From the NCBI RefSeq assembly GCF_036226745.1, contig NZ_CP109013.1, forward strand, positions 8,246,001 to 8,310,000: a DNA stretch of 64,000 nt, read 5' to 3'. Position 1 is the stretch's first letter; the number at the start of each line of letters is the position of its first letter. This document shows, piece by piece, positions 39,429 through 48,895 of this stretch. This stretch comes from Streptomyces sp. NBC_00683. GTDB taxonomy: Bacteria > Actinomycetota > Actinomycetes > Streptomycetales > Streptomycetaceae. Below the pieces are notes generated by a model. It was not told where the DNA came from. It saw only the letters and a program-made list of their open reading frames with translations, and made no database searches. A program made the position numbers and the translations under genes.

Positions 39429-41042
39429 TCACACGGACCGGTCGGCGGGCTTCTCGGAGCCGGACACGACCCGCGTACCCGGGTGGCAGAGCGCACACAC
39501 GAACGCGACGGCCAGGGCGCCGGCCATGCAGTAGAACACCCACTGATTGGCCTGTGCGAAGTCCATGCGGATGGCGTCCATGGAGTCCCGCATCACCTCG
39601 GCGATCCTTCCCTCGCCGGACGGCTGCCGCGCGTCACCGTTGCCCGTGACGGCCTCGGCGACGCCGTGGGCAGCGTCCTGTGCCGCCGCGTCCGACAGTC
39701 CCGCGGAGCGCAGCGTCGTATGTACGCGGTTGGTGGTGACATGGGTGAGGACGGTGCCGAACACGGCCAGGCCGACGCTCGCCGCGAAGTTCCGGATCGT
39801 CTGCGTGATCCCGGTGACCTCGCCGTACGAGGCGCCGATCGCCCGGTTGACGGCGTCGGTCGAGGCGGGCGCCAGCAGCAGGCCGATGCCCGCGCCGGCC
39901 ATGGCCGCGTACAGCCACTGGTCGTGCATCGACAGTGTGGTCAGTTTCCCGGCCCAGAGGGCGAAACCGACGGCACCCAGCGCCGTGCCGAGCTTCAGCG
40001 CCGGCCGGGCACCGCGGCGGTCGAGGATGCGCCCGCCCCACTGCGACGCGATGGCGAAGCCGATGAAGAAATACAGAAGGTAGAGAGCCGCCTGATTGGG
40101 TGACGCGCTGAGCGAGACCTGTGCGTAGACGGAGGCGAAGAAGAACACCGGGACGAAAGCCAGCATGGAGAAGAACAGCACCGCGGCGTCCACGGCGAAC
40201 GCACGGTCCCGGAAGACCTGGAGCCTGACGAGCGGATACTGCGTACGCAGTTCCAGCCGGCAGAACAGTGCGAGCAGGACAAGGCCGCCGACGATGCACG
40301 CCCACGTGGCGGCACTGCTCCAGCCCCAGCCGGCCGCCTGCTGGAAGCCGAGCACCGTCAGGCCCATACCGGCTGCCATCAGGACGGCCCCCGGTACATC
40401 GACGGGTTCGCGACGCGGCCGGTTCGGGATGCGGGCCATGAGCGTCAGCACGATGGCGATCACAGCGACCGGAACGTTGATCCAGAAGATCGAACGCCAG
40501 GTCCAGGAGGTGAGCCAGCCGCCCAGGATCGGGCCGACGGCCGTGAGTGCCCCGGAGAGGCCGAAGAACAGGGCCAGAGCCCGGCCGCGCCGTTCCACCG
40601 GGAACACCGCGATGACCACGGCGAGGGCGGCGGGGAACATCAGCGCCGCCCCGAAGCCCTGTGTGGCGCGGAAGACGATGAGCCATGTCTGGGCGAGGTC
40701 CCCCGAAGGGACCGCTCCGCACAGTGCGGAGGAGACGACGAAGATGAGCGTGCCCGCCAGCATGACCCGGCGGTGCCCGAGGACATCGGCGAGCCTTCCG
40801 CCGAGGGCGAAGAACGCGGCCAGGGACAGCAGGTACGCGTTGACGACCCACTGCATCCCGGATGCCGACAGCCCGAGTTCACGGACGATGTCGGGGGCGG
40901 CGATGGAGACGACGGTCTGGTCGATGAACGTCATCGAGACGGCGAAGAGCATCGCGGTCAGGGTCAGCGTCTGGTTCGGCGGCGCGCTTCCCGGTTGTGC
41001 GGGAGCCGGATCGGTCGAGTCCCCCGGACGAGGTGTGGTCAT
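39429..41042 (-). CDS. MFS drug exporter, DHA2 (EmrB/QacA) family
   Basis: 537 residues with about 14 membrane helices, the DHA2 layout. Motif A appears as GGRLADVLGHRRVMLAG (about 75-92), and motif C-like GPILGGWLTSWTWRSIFWINVPV follows helix 5 (about 165-190). The N-terminal 25 residues are Pro/Ala-rich and cytoplasmic. Such proteins export drugs or the cell's own products by proton antiport; the substrate is unknown. It is divergent from the PepSY lipoprotein gene (181-nt gap); no regulator gene is adjacent. Confidence 0.9.
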   Translation of the reverse strand: MTTPRPGDSTDPAPAQPGSAPPNQTLTLTAMLFAVSMTFIDQTVVSIAAPDIVRELGLSASGMQWVVNAYLLSLAAFFALGGRLADVLGHRRVMLAGTLIFVVSSALCGAVPSGDLAQTWLIVFRATQGFGAALMFPAALAVVIAVFPVERRGRALALFFGLSGALTAVGPILGGWLTSWTWRSIFWINVPVAVIAIVLTLMARIPNRPRREPVDVPGAVLMAAGMGLTVLGFQQAAGWGWSSAATWACIVGGLVLLALFCRLELRTQYPLVRLQVFRDRAFAVDAAVLFFSMLAFVPVFFFASVYAQVSLSASPNQAALYLLYFFIGFAIASQWGGRILDRRGARPALKLGTALGAVGFALWAGKLTTLSMHDQWLYAAMAGAGIGLLLAPASTDAVNRAIGASYGEVTGITQTIRNFAASVGLAVFGTVLTHVTTNRVHTTLRSAGLSDAAAQDAAHGVAEAVTGNGDARQPSGEGRIAEVMRDSMDAIRMDFAQANQWVFYCMAGALAVAFVCALCHPGTRVVSGSEKPADRSV

Positions 41043-41223
41043 ACGCGGAATTCTGCTTGCGAAGGATCATCGGCGCATTCCGCACGGCCCGCAGCGCGGT
41101 GCCCGGCGACGGCTGACGGGCGGGTGCCACCACCACGGCGAATGGGCGGAGGCGCACAGGCGATCGGGTGACAGCCGACTGTCGGACAACATGACTGATC
41201 GTCGGGGCGGCTAGTCATGCGGT

Positions 41224-42048
41224 ATGAGATTTGAGCCCCGACGTAACAAGACCGTTTCCACGCGCACCCGCCGGCTCCGTGTCGTCGGCGCGCTGTGCGC
41301 CGTCCTTGCATCCGCCACCCTGGTGACGGGATGCGGCCAGGACAACGGTGACGAAACTGCCGCGGCGACCTCAGAGGCTGCCAAGGTCATTCCTAAGCAG
41401 ACGACCACCCCGTACAAGAGCCCCTCCGGCAGCCCCTCCGGTACGGCCGCGCAACTGACCGAGGACCAGACCGAGCGCAAGGACCTCCTCTCGACCGTCA
41501 AGGTCACCTACGACAAGGCCGCCACGACGGCCGTGGGTGAGGTTTCCGGCGGCAAGCTGACCGACCTCGACCTCGAGGGTCTGGACGACGACGAAGAGAG
41601 CGCCAGCCCCAGTGCGAGCGCAAGCGCCAGCCCCAGCCCCGACGGCAGCGCGAGCCCCAGTGCGACGGGCAGCCCGAGCCCGAGCGGCAGTTCCACGGGC
41701 CCGAAGTGGATCGCGGAAGTCGTGGAGGAGGACGGAACCGCACACACGGTGAGCATCGACGCGGTGTCCGGAGACGTGATCGACTCCGTCACGGAGGCCG
41801 AGCAGAGCGACGCCGAGAAGCAGGAGCTGGCCGACTGGGTCAGCAAGGCTCAGCAGACCTGGCAGCAGGCGGCCAAGGTTGCCACGGACAAGCAGAAGGG
41901 CACGGTCACCTCGCTCAACCTGGACGAGAACGACAGCCAGACGCTTGTCTGGCAGGTCGACGTAGTCACCGAGGACTGGAACAGGACCGCCTTCGACGTG
42001 GACGCCGCGACCGGAAAGATCACCGCCGAGGAAGTCGACAACGACTGA
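41224..42048 (+). CDS. PepSY-domain lipoprotein
   Basis: 274 residues. The lipobox LVTGC (Cys at about 37) gives a membrane-anchored outer-face protein. A first PepSY-like unit (about 85-125; TAVGEVSGGKLTDLDLEG) is split by a Ser/Pro/Ala-rich low-complexity insert (about 125-158; SASPSASASASPSP), and resumes with KWIAEVVEEDGTAHTVSIDAVSGDVIDS. A second PepSY unit is at about 210-272 (QKGTVTSLNLDENDSQTLVWQVDVV). PepSY domains often inhibit secreted proteases or act as metal-related sensors; here function is unknown. A 17-bp stem terminator follows. Confidence 0.85.
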   Translation: MRFEPRRNKTVSTRTRRLRVVGALCAVLASATLVTGCGQDNGDETAAATSEAAKVIPKQTTTPYKSPSGSPSGTAAQLTEDQTERKDLLSTVKVTYDKAATTAVGEVSGGKLTDLDLEGLDDDEESASPSASASASPSPDGSASPSATGSPSPSGSSTGPKWIAEVVEEDGTAHTVSIDAVSGDVIDSVTEAEQSDAEKQELADWVSKAQQTWQQAAKVATDKQKGTVTSLNLDENDSQTLVWQVDVVTEDWNRTAFDVDAATGKITAEEVDND

Positions 42049-42068
42049 TCACGACACGGCCGAACCCG

Positions 42069-42105
42069 CATCGGTGGCGGACCGCACAGCGGTCCGCCAC
42101 CGATG
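42069..42105. terminator. Bidirectional terminator after the PepSY lipoprotein gene
   Basis: A perfect 17-bp stem (42069-42085 with 42089-42105) with a 3-nt loop, ending 5 nt before the stop of the convergent GNAT gene. Confidence 0.85.
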
Positions 42106-42110
42106 TGTTC

Positions 42111-42605
42111 TCAGAGAGGGCCGTCGGTCAGAATCCGGGTGAAGCTCAGCCCGGGGCGTGCGTCCAGGGTTATCTCACGGGCGCGGACGAACCCGTTGCG
42201 GGCCAGCACGGCCTGCGAACCGGCGTTGTCCAGCGTCGTCTCCGCCCGCAGAACACTCAGGCCGTACTCGGCGAGTGCCAGCGCGCACACCTGCCGGACG
42301 GCCGAGGTGGCCAGGCCCCGTCCGGCTGCCCGCTCGGCGATCCGGTACCCGAGTTCGGCCGAACCGTCCGCGACATCGACGAGGTTGACGCGGCCGAGCA
42401 CGGAGCCGTCGCCGTCCGCGATGATGTGGAAGTGATGCAGCCCCGCGGCCTGTTCGTCGAGCAGCTCGCGGTGACGTGTGTCGAACCCGGCGAAGTAGGC
42501 GTCGCCGCGGTCCGGGATCGAGGCGGCGAAGTACGTGCGGTTCTCCAGCTCGAAGGCGAGCAGCGCCGGCGCGTGATCGGGACGTAGACGCTCAAGAACA
42601 GTCAT
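42111..42605 (-). CDS. GNAT-family N-acetyltransferase (RimJ-like)
   Basis: 164 residues. The acetyl-CoA-binding motif A is YRIAERAAGRGLATSAVRQVC (Q/RxxGxG/A, about 92-112), preceded by VLGRVNLVDVADGSAELGY. The C-terminal NAGSQAVLARNGFVRAREI is the motif B helix-strand typical of ribosomal-protein-alanine acetyltransferases. The acceptor is unknown. The start is ATG at 42605. It is followed on the same strand by no close partner; the reductase gene upstream ends 29 nt before it. Confidence 0.88.
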   Translation of the reverse strand: MTVLERLRPDHAPALLAFELENRTYFAASIPDRGDAYFAGFDTRHRELLDEQAAGLHHFHIIADGDGSVLGRVNLVDVADGSAELGYRIAERAAGRGLATSAVRQVCALALAEYGLSVLRAETTLDNAGSQAVLARNGFVRAREITLDARPGLSFTRILTDGPL

Positions 42606-42634
42606 GCGAGGACGTTATCGGGGCGTCGTCCCGC

Positions 42635-43270
42635 TCACTGTTCTGGGGTTCGGGGCAGTACGCGATAGGTCACGTGGGTGACCGAGTTCGCCGCTCGCGA
42701 CTCCACCTGCTCGAGATTCAGCGACGGCACCCCGTCGAACAGCCGTGTGCCGGCGCCGAGCGTGAACGGCACGATGTGCAGCCGCAGCTCATCGATCAAT
42801 CCTGCGGCGAGGTACTGGTTGATGGTGGTCGCGCCCCCGTGGATCGACACGTTGCGGTTCCCGGCGGCCTCGCGGGCCTGCCGAAGCGCGGACTCGATGC
42901 CGTCGGTGACGAAGTGGAACGTGGTGCCGCCCTCCATCGGCTGCGGGTCGCGCGGATGGTGGGTGAGCACGAAGACCGCCGCGTGGTACGGCGGATTGTC
43001 GCCCCACCAGCCCTTCCACTGCCGATCCCACGCGCCGCGTACGGGGCCGAACATGTTGCGCCCCATGATGAAGGCGCCGTACGCCGTCAGCCGGTCGAGC
43101 TCGGCCTGCCGCTGCTCCGGGGTTTCGAACATCCAGGAGTGCAGCCTGCCGCCCCAGCCGTCGCCTGCGTCGTCGCCGAACGGGCGCTGCTCGGTCTGGT
43201 CGAGCCCGGCCGAGTACCCGTCGACGGAGACCGAGAGGTCGCAGGTCACCTTGCCCGAACGAGTGGTCAC
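42635..43270 (-). CDS. Dihydrofolate-reductase-like (RibD C-terminal) protein
   Basis: 211 residues of the RibD_C/DHFR fold: KVTCDLSVSVDGYSAG at the N-terminus, AFIMGRNMFGPV, HAAVFVLTHHPRD, and NVSIHGGATTINQYLAAGLIDELRLHIVPFTLGAGTRLFDG, which carry the NADPH-binding pattern. These proteins are probably pyrimidine or pterin-like reductases but rarely characterised. The start ATG at 43270 is followed by TTRSGKV. It belongs to the same superfamily as the protein encoded at 53800-54411 but is not closely similar. Confidence 0.85.
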   Translation of the reverse strand: MTTRSGKVTCDLSVSVDGYSAGLDQTEQRPFGDDAGDGWGGRLHSWMFETPEQRQAELDRLTAYGAFIMGRNMFGPVRGAWDRQWKGWWGDNPPYHAAVFVLTHHPRDPQPMEGGTTFHFVTDGIESALRQAREAAGNRNVSIHGGATTINQYLAAGLIDELRLHIVPFTLGAGTRLFDGVPSLNLEQVESRAANSVTHVTYRVLPRTPEQ

Positions 43271-43363
43271 TGTTCTGTCCTCCTGGTGGCGACCTTCCGT
43301 CGCCTTCGTGGTGGGCCGCCTGATCCGTTCGCTACTGGGGTAGACCGTTCGGGGCCCGCGAAC

Positions 43364-44311
43364 TCATCGCGCGGCCGCACCGCCGTCACCTGCGCCGCCC
43401 GGCTGCCGACGCTGTGCTGTGTACTGCCCGGCCAGGACCGTCTCGCGGAACGAAGCGACGACGGGGCGGAGGTCGATCCGGTGCCACGCGGCCCACAGGC
43501 CGACGGAGCGTTCGTACCAGAGGAGTTCTCGGACCACGACTCCGTCGGTACTGCCGCGCACCATGCTCTTCTGCACGAGCGCGAGGCCCAGGCTCGACGC
43601 GACGAGGCCCAGTGCGGTGAGCGGATCGGCGGCGTCGAGGCGGATGTCCGGAGTGAAACCGGAGGCGACGCACGAGGCGAGGAACGAGTCGCGCCAGGTC
43701 GCGTCCTGGGCGTCGCCCACCGCGATCCAGGGCTGCCCGGTCAGGTCCTCGGGCGTCAACTCGGCCTTCTCCGCCAGCGGATGATCCGCGGGCAGCGCGA
43801 GCAGCAGCGGATCCTGCAGCAGTGCGGCGGCGCTCAGGTCGGGGTCGTCCTCCGGCGGGGGAGTGCGCACCAGTGCGATGTCGAGGCTGCGCTGCCGCAG
43901 GCCCTCGAACTGCTCGGCGGACTCCTGGTCGTACAGGGCGACGTGAATTCCGGGGCGTTCCTCGCGCAGGGCCCGAAGAGCGGCGGGCAGGGTGCCCGTG
44001 TGCATGGCGTCGGCGACGTACCCGATGCACAGCCCGCCCTCCTCGCCCCGGCCGAGACGCCGGCCGAGGTTCTCCAGCCGGTCCGCATGACGCAGCAGGG
44101 CGCGGGCCTCGGTCAGGAAGACACGGCCGTCGGAGGTCAGACGGATCCGCTGCTGACTGCGCTCGAAGAGGGTGAGGCCCAGATTCTTCTCCAGCTGTGC
44201 GATCTGGCGGCTGAGCGGTGACTGGGAGATGTGCAGCCGCTCGGCGGCGCGACCGACGTGCTCCTCCTCGGCGACGGCCACGAAGTAGTGAAGAAGTCGC
44301 AGGTCAAGCAT
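43364..44311 (-). CDS. LysR-family transcriptional regulator
   Basis: 315 residues. The N-terminal winged HTH is MLDLRLLHYFVAVAEEEHVGRAAERLHISQSPLSRQIAQLEKNLGLTLFERS over the first 52 residues; the effector domain (about 90-300) contains LCIGYVADAMHTGTLPAALRAL. The start at 44311 is supported by GAGG 6 nt upstream. It diverges from the aldo/keto reductase gene with a 145-nt gap and is its probable regulator. The C-terminal tail is Gly/Ala-rich. Confidence 0.92.
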   Translation of the reverse strand: MLDLRLLHYFVAVAEEEHVGRAAERLHISQSPLSRQIAQLEKNLGLTLFERSQQRIRLTSDGRVFLTEARALLRHADRLENLGRRLGRGEEGGLCIGYVADAMHTGTLPAALRALREERPGIHVALYDQESAEQFEGLRQRSLDIALVRTPPPEDDPDLSAAALLQDPLLLALPADHPLAEKAELTPEDLTGQPWIAVGDAQDATWRDSFLASCVASGFTPDIRLDAADPLTALGLVASSLGLALVQKSMVRGSTDGVVVRELLWYERSVGLWAAWHRIDLRPVVASFRETVLAGQYTAQRRQPGGAGDGGAAAR

Positions 44312-44456
44312 GTGGGACCTCAGGGGACTCAAGTGAGTCGAGGTAAGTCTTGGACAGTCTCATGCCTGGATCCTAACCTCGGGAGCACAAGACGGATGCA
44401 TGACGCATTCGCTTTCGGAACGGCATTTATCACCCTAGGCATCGCAAGGAACCCCC

Positions 44457-45467
44457 ATGACGATCAAGACCCTCCTGCCCGGCGTGCTCGGCTTCGGTAC
44501 CGCGCCGCTCGGCAACATGTTCCGGGCCATCCCCGAGGAAGAGGCGGCAGCCACCGTCGAGGCCGCCTGGAACCAGGGCATCCGCTACTTCGACACCGCA
44601 CCCTTCTACGGCGCGGGCCTGTCCGAGATCCGCCTCGGCGGCGTACTGGCCGGACACCCGCGCGACGAGTACGTCCTGAGTACGAAGGTCGGCCGCGTCA
44701 TCCTCGACGAGACGGAGGACCCCGCCGCGCGCGACCTCGGCGAGAAGGGGGGACTGTTCGAGCACGGCCGTCCCAACAAGATGGTCAACGACTACACCGC
44801 CGACGCCACCCTGCGCTCCATCGAGGACAGCCTCAAGCGCCTCGGGACCGACCGCCTGGACATCGTGTGGGTGCACGACGTGGCCCAGGACTTCTACGGG
44901 GACGAGTGGCTCGCCGCCTACGAAACGGCCCGCACCGGCGCTTTCCGTGTCCTGCAGCAGCTGCGTGACGAGGGTGTCATCAAGGCCTGGGGACTGGGCG
45001 TGAACCGGGTCGAGCCCCTGGAACTCACCCTCGACCTGGATGAGCCGAAGCCCGACGCCTTCCTCCTCGCCGGCCGTTACACCCTCCTCGACCACGAGCG
45101 TGCTCTGCAGCGTCTGCTGCCCGCCGCGGCCGCCCAGAGCGTCGACATCGTGGTCGGCGGCCCGTACAGCTCGGGAATCCTTGCCGGAGGAGCGCACTTC
45201 GAGTACCAGAAGGCGCCCGCGGAGATCGTCGAGAAGGTCGGGCGCATCAAGGCGCTCGCCGAACGGCACGGCGTCGGCATCAAGGCTGCCGCACTGCAGT
45301 TCTCCCTCGCGCATCCCGCGACCGCCGCCGCGATCCCCGGCGCGACGAAGCCCAGCCGCACGGCGGAGGACGTCGCCGCTCTCGGTGAGACGATCCCGGC
45401 GGCTTTCTGGGCCGACCTGCGCGAGCAGGGGCTCATAGCGCAGGACGCGCCCGTACCCACCGTCTGA
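44457..45467 (+). CDS. Aldo/keto reductase
   Basis: 336-residue AKR of the pyridoxal/D-threo-aldose dehydrogenase-like group. Catalytic Asp and Tyr lie in GIRYFDTAPFYGAGLSEIRLG, Lys in VLSTKVGRV, and His in DIVWVHDVAQDF. The NADP-binding C-terminus includes GATKPSRTAEDV. The substrate is probably a sugar or lactol by family, not proven. RBS AAGGAA is at 44446-44451. It is divergent from the LysR gene and followed 31 nt later by an SRPBCC gene in the same operon. Confidence 0.9.
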   Translation: MTIKTLLPGVLGFGTAPLGNMFRAIPEEEAAATVEAAWNQGIRYFDTAPFYGAGLSEIRLGGVLAGHPRDEYVLSTKVGRVILDETEDPAARDLGEKGGLFEHGRPNKMVNDYTADATLRSIEDSLKRLGTDRLDIVWVHDVAQDFYGDEWLAAYETARTGAFRVLQQLRDEGVIKAWGLGVNRVEPLELTLDLDEPKPDAFLLAGRYTLLDHERALQRLLPAAAAQSVDIVVGGPYSSGILAGGAHFEYQKAPAEIVEKVGRIKALAERHGVGIKAAALQFSLAHPATAAAIPGATKPSRTAEDVAALGETIPAAFWADLREQGLIAQDAPVPTV

Positions 45468-45498
45468 AACCCGACTGCCCGACCTTCAGGAGTTCCCC

Positions 45499-45924
45499 AT
45501 GGCCACCACCACCGCATCCCTCGAGATTCCCGTGTCGCCCGAACGTGTCTGGCGGCTCATCGGCGGCTTCGGCTCGCTGCCGGACTGGCTGCCCTACATC
45601 CCCTCCAGCGAACTCGGCGAGGGAGGACGCGTGCGGAGGCTCGGGAACGAGGACGGCGGCGTCATCGTCGAGCGCCTCGAAGCCTTCGACAACGCGGCCC
45701 GCACCTACAGCTACTCCATTCTGCAGGCCCCTTTCCCCGTGACCGGATACCGCTCGACCCTCACGGTCCACGGCGTCCCCGGACGGGACGCAGCCCGGGT
45801 GGAATGGTCCGGCGTCTTCACCCCGGACGGCGTCGGTGAGGACGAGGCCGTCGCCCTGTTCCAGGAGATCTACACGGACGGCCTCGCCGCACTGAACCGG
45901 ACGCTCACCACGCGGACCGGCTGA
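45499..45924 (+). CDS. SRPBCC-family protein
   Basis: 141-residue START/polyketide-cyclase-like fold: TASLEIPVSPERVWRLIGGFGSLPDWLPYI at the N-terminus, VRRLGNEDGGVIVERLEAFD, and a C-terminal helix (DEAVALFQEIYTDGLAALNR). It binds a small hydrophobic ligand by family; the ligand is unknown. RBS CAGGAG is at 45487-45492. It is cotranscribed with the aldo/keto reductase. Confidence 0.87.
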   Translation: MATTTASLEIPVSPERVWRLIGGFGSLPDWLPYIPSSELGEGGRVRRLGNEDGGVIVERLEAFDNAARTYSYSILQAPFPVTGYRSTLTVHGVPGRDAARVEWSGVFTPDGVGEDEAVALFQEIYTDGLAALNRTLTTRTG

Positions 45925-45941
45925 CAGGCGGCCCGGGCGGT

Positions 45942-47396
45942 TCAGGGCGCGATGCCGATGCCTTCCACCCGGCTCCACTCCCTCTCCCGTGCGGCGGACA
46001 GCGCAGGCCAGTGCTGTCCGCCGGGCCGCGGAAGGACACGTGACGAGTAGTCGGCAGGGACGAAGCCGGGCCGCAGGAAGCACCCGGTCCCGTGGACGGC
46101 GTCAAAGGAAGGGCAGGACGCCGCGACAGAGGCGGGCGTGGGCCTCTCACCCGTGCGGACCCATCGGGACAGCGCCGAGACGGCGTTGGCGTACTCCGAG
46201 GTACTGAGCCCGCTGTGCTCGCTCTCCTGAGTGAACGTCTGGACGAGATGGCGGTCGCGGCCCGCACCTTCCAGGGCGGCGCGGTACGCAGCTTCGTGCT
46301 CGACGAAGGCGGTGGGGTCGTCGATCGCGTGCATGGTCAGCACCGGGACGGAGACCGCGCCGGTCACATCGCTGTCGTAGGACAGGTCGCGCCGGGCCGA
46401 CGGGTCCGCCGAGAAGCGCTCGACACCGGCGTTGAGCGCCCTGTCGTCGTGGGAGCCGCGATAGCGCACGCTCCTGTTCCCGAACGGGTTGCGTCCGCCG
46501 AGGCGTTGCACGATGTCCCTGAAGGTGAAGGTCGCGAACCCCAGGTGGGACTCGAGAGTCCGCTCAGGAATCTTCGTGACGCTCAGGATGTCGTCCAGAT
46601 TGCGCTGCTGGACAGGGGTCCGGTCCGCCGGCGGCGAGGCGTAGCCCGTGCACTCCTGAAGCCGCGCGCGCAGACCCGAGGACGTCATGGACGAGCCGTC
46701 CCGCAGCCCCATCCAGAGGGGGTACTGGGGTTCCGTCGGGCGCGGGTGGTTCCGGCAGTAGTACTGGTAGACGGCACGGAGGTCCACCCGGTAGTCGTAG
46801 CCCCGTGAGCCACCGCCGAGCACACCGTTGGTGAGGAGGGCGCCGTCGTAGGGGGAGTCCTTGCCCGCCCCGTAGATCTCGACGACCTTCGCGGCCACGT
46901 TCCCGCCCCAGGACTGGCCGTGGACCAGCGTGGTCCGCGGTCGCCGGAACTCCGCCACGAACAGACGACGGAGATTCTCCGTGTCCGCGGCCGCCATCCT
47001 CGTTCCGTACCCGCCGCGGCGGTAGGACGATCCCGCCCAGGCGTAGCCCTCCTCGACCATGACCGACCAGCGTTCGAGGTCGTCGAGACTGCGCTGCGGG
47101 TCCGACTGTTCGCCCAGGTCGGGTCCGCCGTGGGCGTGCATGACCAACGACCCGTTCCAGTCACGGGGAACGGCGACGGCGTAGTGGGCGCCGTTGGAGT
47201 CCTGTCCCGAGTAACACGTCGCCCGGGCCGTGAGACCGGCGGGACAGGAGACCTCTCCCGGGGTTCCGGCTGCTGCCGAGGGCTGAAGCGGGCCGATGAG
47301 GCCTGCCGCGAGTATCCCCGCAAGGCCGCCCGCGACCACCGCGATTCGGTGTCTGCGCGTACCCGGCCTCATGCGAAGGGGCAAAAGCGTGGCCAC
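45942..47396 (-). CDS. Secreted alpha/beta-hydrolase
   Basis: 484 residues. The start is GTG at 47396, with AGGAGG 6 nt upstream; the longer frame to 47423 has no RBS. The signal peptide (about 1-43) has an RHRIAVVAGGLAGILAAGLIG core. Hydrolase motifs: LVMHAHGGPDLGEQ (oxyanion), the nucleophile Ser in LVHGQSWGGNVAAK, Asp in TMHAIDDPTAF, and His in QESEHSGLS. Six or more Cys suggest disulphides after export. It resembles secreted tannase/feruloyl-esterase-like or prolyl-peptidase-like hydrolases; the substrate is not identifiable. Confidence 0.8.
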   Translation of the reverse strand: MATLLPLRMRPGTRRHRIAVVAGGLAGILAAGLIGPLQPSAAAGTPGEVSCPAGLTARATCYSGQDSNGAHYAVAVPRDWNGSLVMHAHGGPDLGEQSDPQRSLDDLERWSVMVEEGYAWAGSSYRRGGYGTRMAAADTENLRRLFVAEFRRPRTTLVHGQSWGGNVAAKVVEIYGAGKDSPYDGALLTNGVLGGGSRGYDYRVDLRAVYQYYCRNHPRPTEPQYPLWMGLRDGSSMTSSGLRARLQECTGYASPPADRTPVQQRNLDDILSVTKIPERTLESHLGFATFTFRDIVQRLGGRNPFGNRSVRYRGSHDDRALNAGVERFSADPSARRDLSYDSDVTGAVSVPVLTMHAIDDPTAFVEHEAAYRAALEGAGRDRHLVQTFTQESEHSGLSTSEYANAVSALSRWVRTGERPTPASVAASCPSFDAVHGTGCFLRPGFVPADYSSRVLPRPGGQHWPALSAAREREWSRVEGIGIAP

Positions 47397-47588
47397 GTGT
47401 TTCCTCCTGGCTGCTCGGCGCACCGCTGCGTGGCGGCCGATGCTAGTCGCGCCAGTTCAGGGGGCCAGGGGTCGCGGCATTGCGTTCATATCGTTCTCGG
47501 GTCGGGCGCCCGGCCGCCGCCTCGATCCGTGAACTCGCACAGCAGTACGAGGTGGTGACCTCGGTGCTGTCCGCGCGTTGTACATGTC

Positions 47589-48734
47589 GTGCCCAAGTCC
47601 TCTTCCAGCTCGCCCCACGTCTCGGCAGCGCCGGTGGTGACGAGCACTCCGAAGCCCTTCCTGCTGACAGCTGTGCAGGGAGAGGCCGCCCGCAGCCTCC
47701 TGACCTATGTGGGTTCGCTGCCGCTGAGCAGCAGTGATGCGCAGCTACTCGCGGTGGTCGTCGCCATCCGCGCCGCCCGGGGCGGAGTCGGGAACCTCAC
47801 CGGCCAGGATCTGAAGTCGCTGCGCCTGGACGACGCGGAGAGCGCTGTCACCGCCGTGGCCGCTCTGGGGTGGCAGGTGCGGGGCGACCTGATCGGAGGC
47901 AGTCCGGACACACCCGTGGCCATCGCCGTGCCCGATCTCGCCGACACCTCGGACCGGCGGCTGGCCTTCGGCAAGGACAAGAGGTCCCGGGTGTCCGGGT
48001 GGACCACCCGCACCCTGGCCGCGAAGCCTGCCAGGAAGACGTCGCCCGCTGCGCGCCTCGCCGCACTGTTCCTGGCGGCCCACGCCCGGGCCGAACGGCA
48101 TGGGACCCTGCCGGCCGACCTCCCCGTACTGTGCCGGGCGGCGCTGCCCGAACTGCTCGCCAAGGGCTTCCTGCTGGAGCTGGAAGGAAACCGGTACCTG
48201 CTGGCCGACGCCGTACGTCACCTCTCGGGCATGCATGCGCTGCCCGACCCGCCGCGCCCGCGCGACAGGACCGCTGAGGAACCCCTGAGCTGGGACGCGT
48301 GGAAGGCGCAGGCGAGCGTGGCACTGCGTCGGCACGCCGAGGCCGTCGAGCACTGCCCGCGCTGCCACATGGCCACCGTGAGGGTGGCGGAGGCGTTCAT
48401 GCGCAAGGCCGTTCCCGCCCAGATCCCGGAGAGCGTGCGCACGGCCTACGGCGTGTGGAAGGACTCCCAGCCCGACTGCGGTCCCCGCGCCGCAGAGTTC
48501 GCCGCCGCCTTCCGCGCGGAACACGGGCACGGTCCGTCCGTGAAACAGCTGTGTGTGGGGCTGGGCTGGAAGAAGCAGCCACGCGATCTGCGGATCCTCA
48601 TCGTCCGGCGGCTGATCGCCGACGAATGGCTGACGAACACCGAGCCCGTGCCGTGGACCCTGCGCCCGGGCAGGGCAGCCCAGAGCTCCCCGGCCGCCAC
48701 GGCGCCGGTCACCACTGGGGCGCGCCCGGCATAG
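47589..48734 (+). CDS. Unrecognised protein, probably DNA-binding
   Basis: 381 residues from GTG 47589. I do not recognise the family. Seen: an N-terminal helical region (AARSLLTYVGSLPLSSSDAQLLAVVVAI), a likely winged-helix unit at about 150-210 (ARLAALFLAAHARAERHGTLP, then LLAKGFLLELEGNRYLLA), a HCPRCH motif at about 257-262 that could bind metal, and a second winged-helix-like unit at about 300-360 (FRAEHGHGPSVKQLCVGLGW, LRILIVRRLIADEWLTN). It has no signal peptide or membrane segment. It stands alone, with a 192-nt gap upstream and 161 nt downstream. A replication, plasmid or regulatory role is possible but not shown. Confidence 0.65.
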   Translation: MPKSSSSSPHVSAAPVVTSTPKPFLLTAVQGEAARSLLTYVGSLPLSSSDAQLLAVVVAIRAARGGVGNLTGQDLKSLRLDDAESAVTAVAALGWQVRGDLIGGSPDTPVAIAVPDLADTSDRRLAFGKDKRSRVSGWTTRTLAAKPARKTSPAARLAALFLAAHARAERHGTLPADLPVLCRAALPELLAKGFLLELEGNRYLLADAVRHLSGMHALPDPPRPRDRTAEEPLSWDAWKAQASVALRRHAEAVEHCPRCHMATVRVAEAFMRKAVPAQIPESVRTAYGVWKDSQPDCGPRAAEFAAAFRAEHGHGPSVKQLCVGLGWKKQPRDLRILIVRRLIADEWLTNTEPVPWTLRPGRAAQSSPAATAPVTTGARPA

Positions 48735-48895
48735 CGCAGCGCCGCCCCGTGGGGGCCCGACACGGATACCGCCGGACGCGGGACATCGTCCGAACGGTGC
48801 CCGCCGCCGGGCCGCACGGCTGTTAGCGTCCTCGCCCACGGGACCGGCACGGGCGCCCCCACTGCCGGCGGCGCGGCGAAGGAGTTGGTGCACCC

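Noticed and set aside
41608..41700. Ser/Ala/Pro repeats in the PepSY lipoprotein as a mobile or CRISPR-like repeat
   Set aside because: It is in-frame codon repetition of a low-complexity linker with variable units and no spacers.
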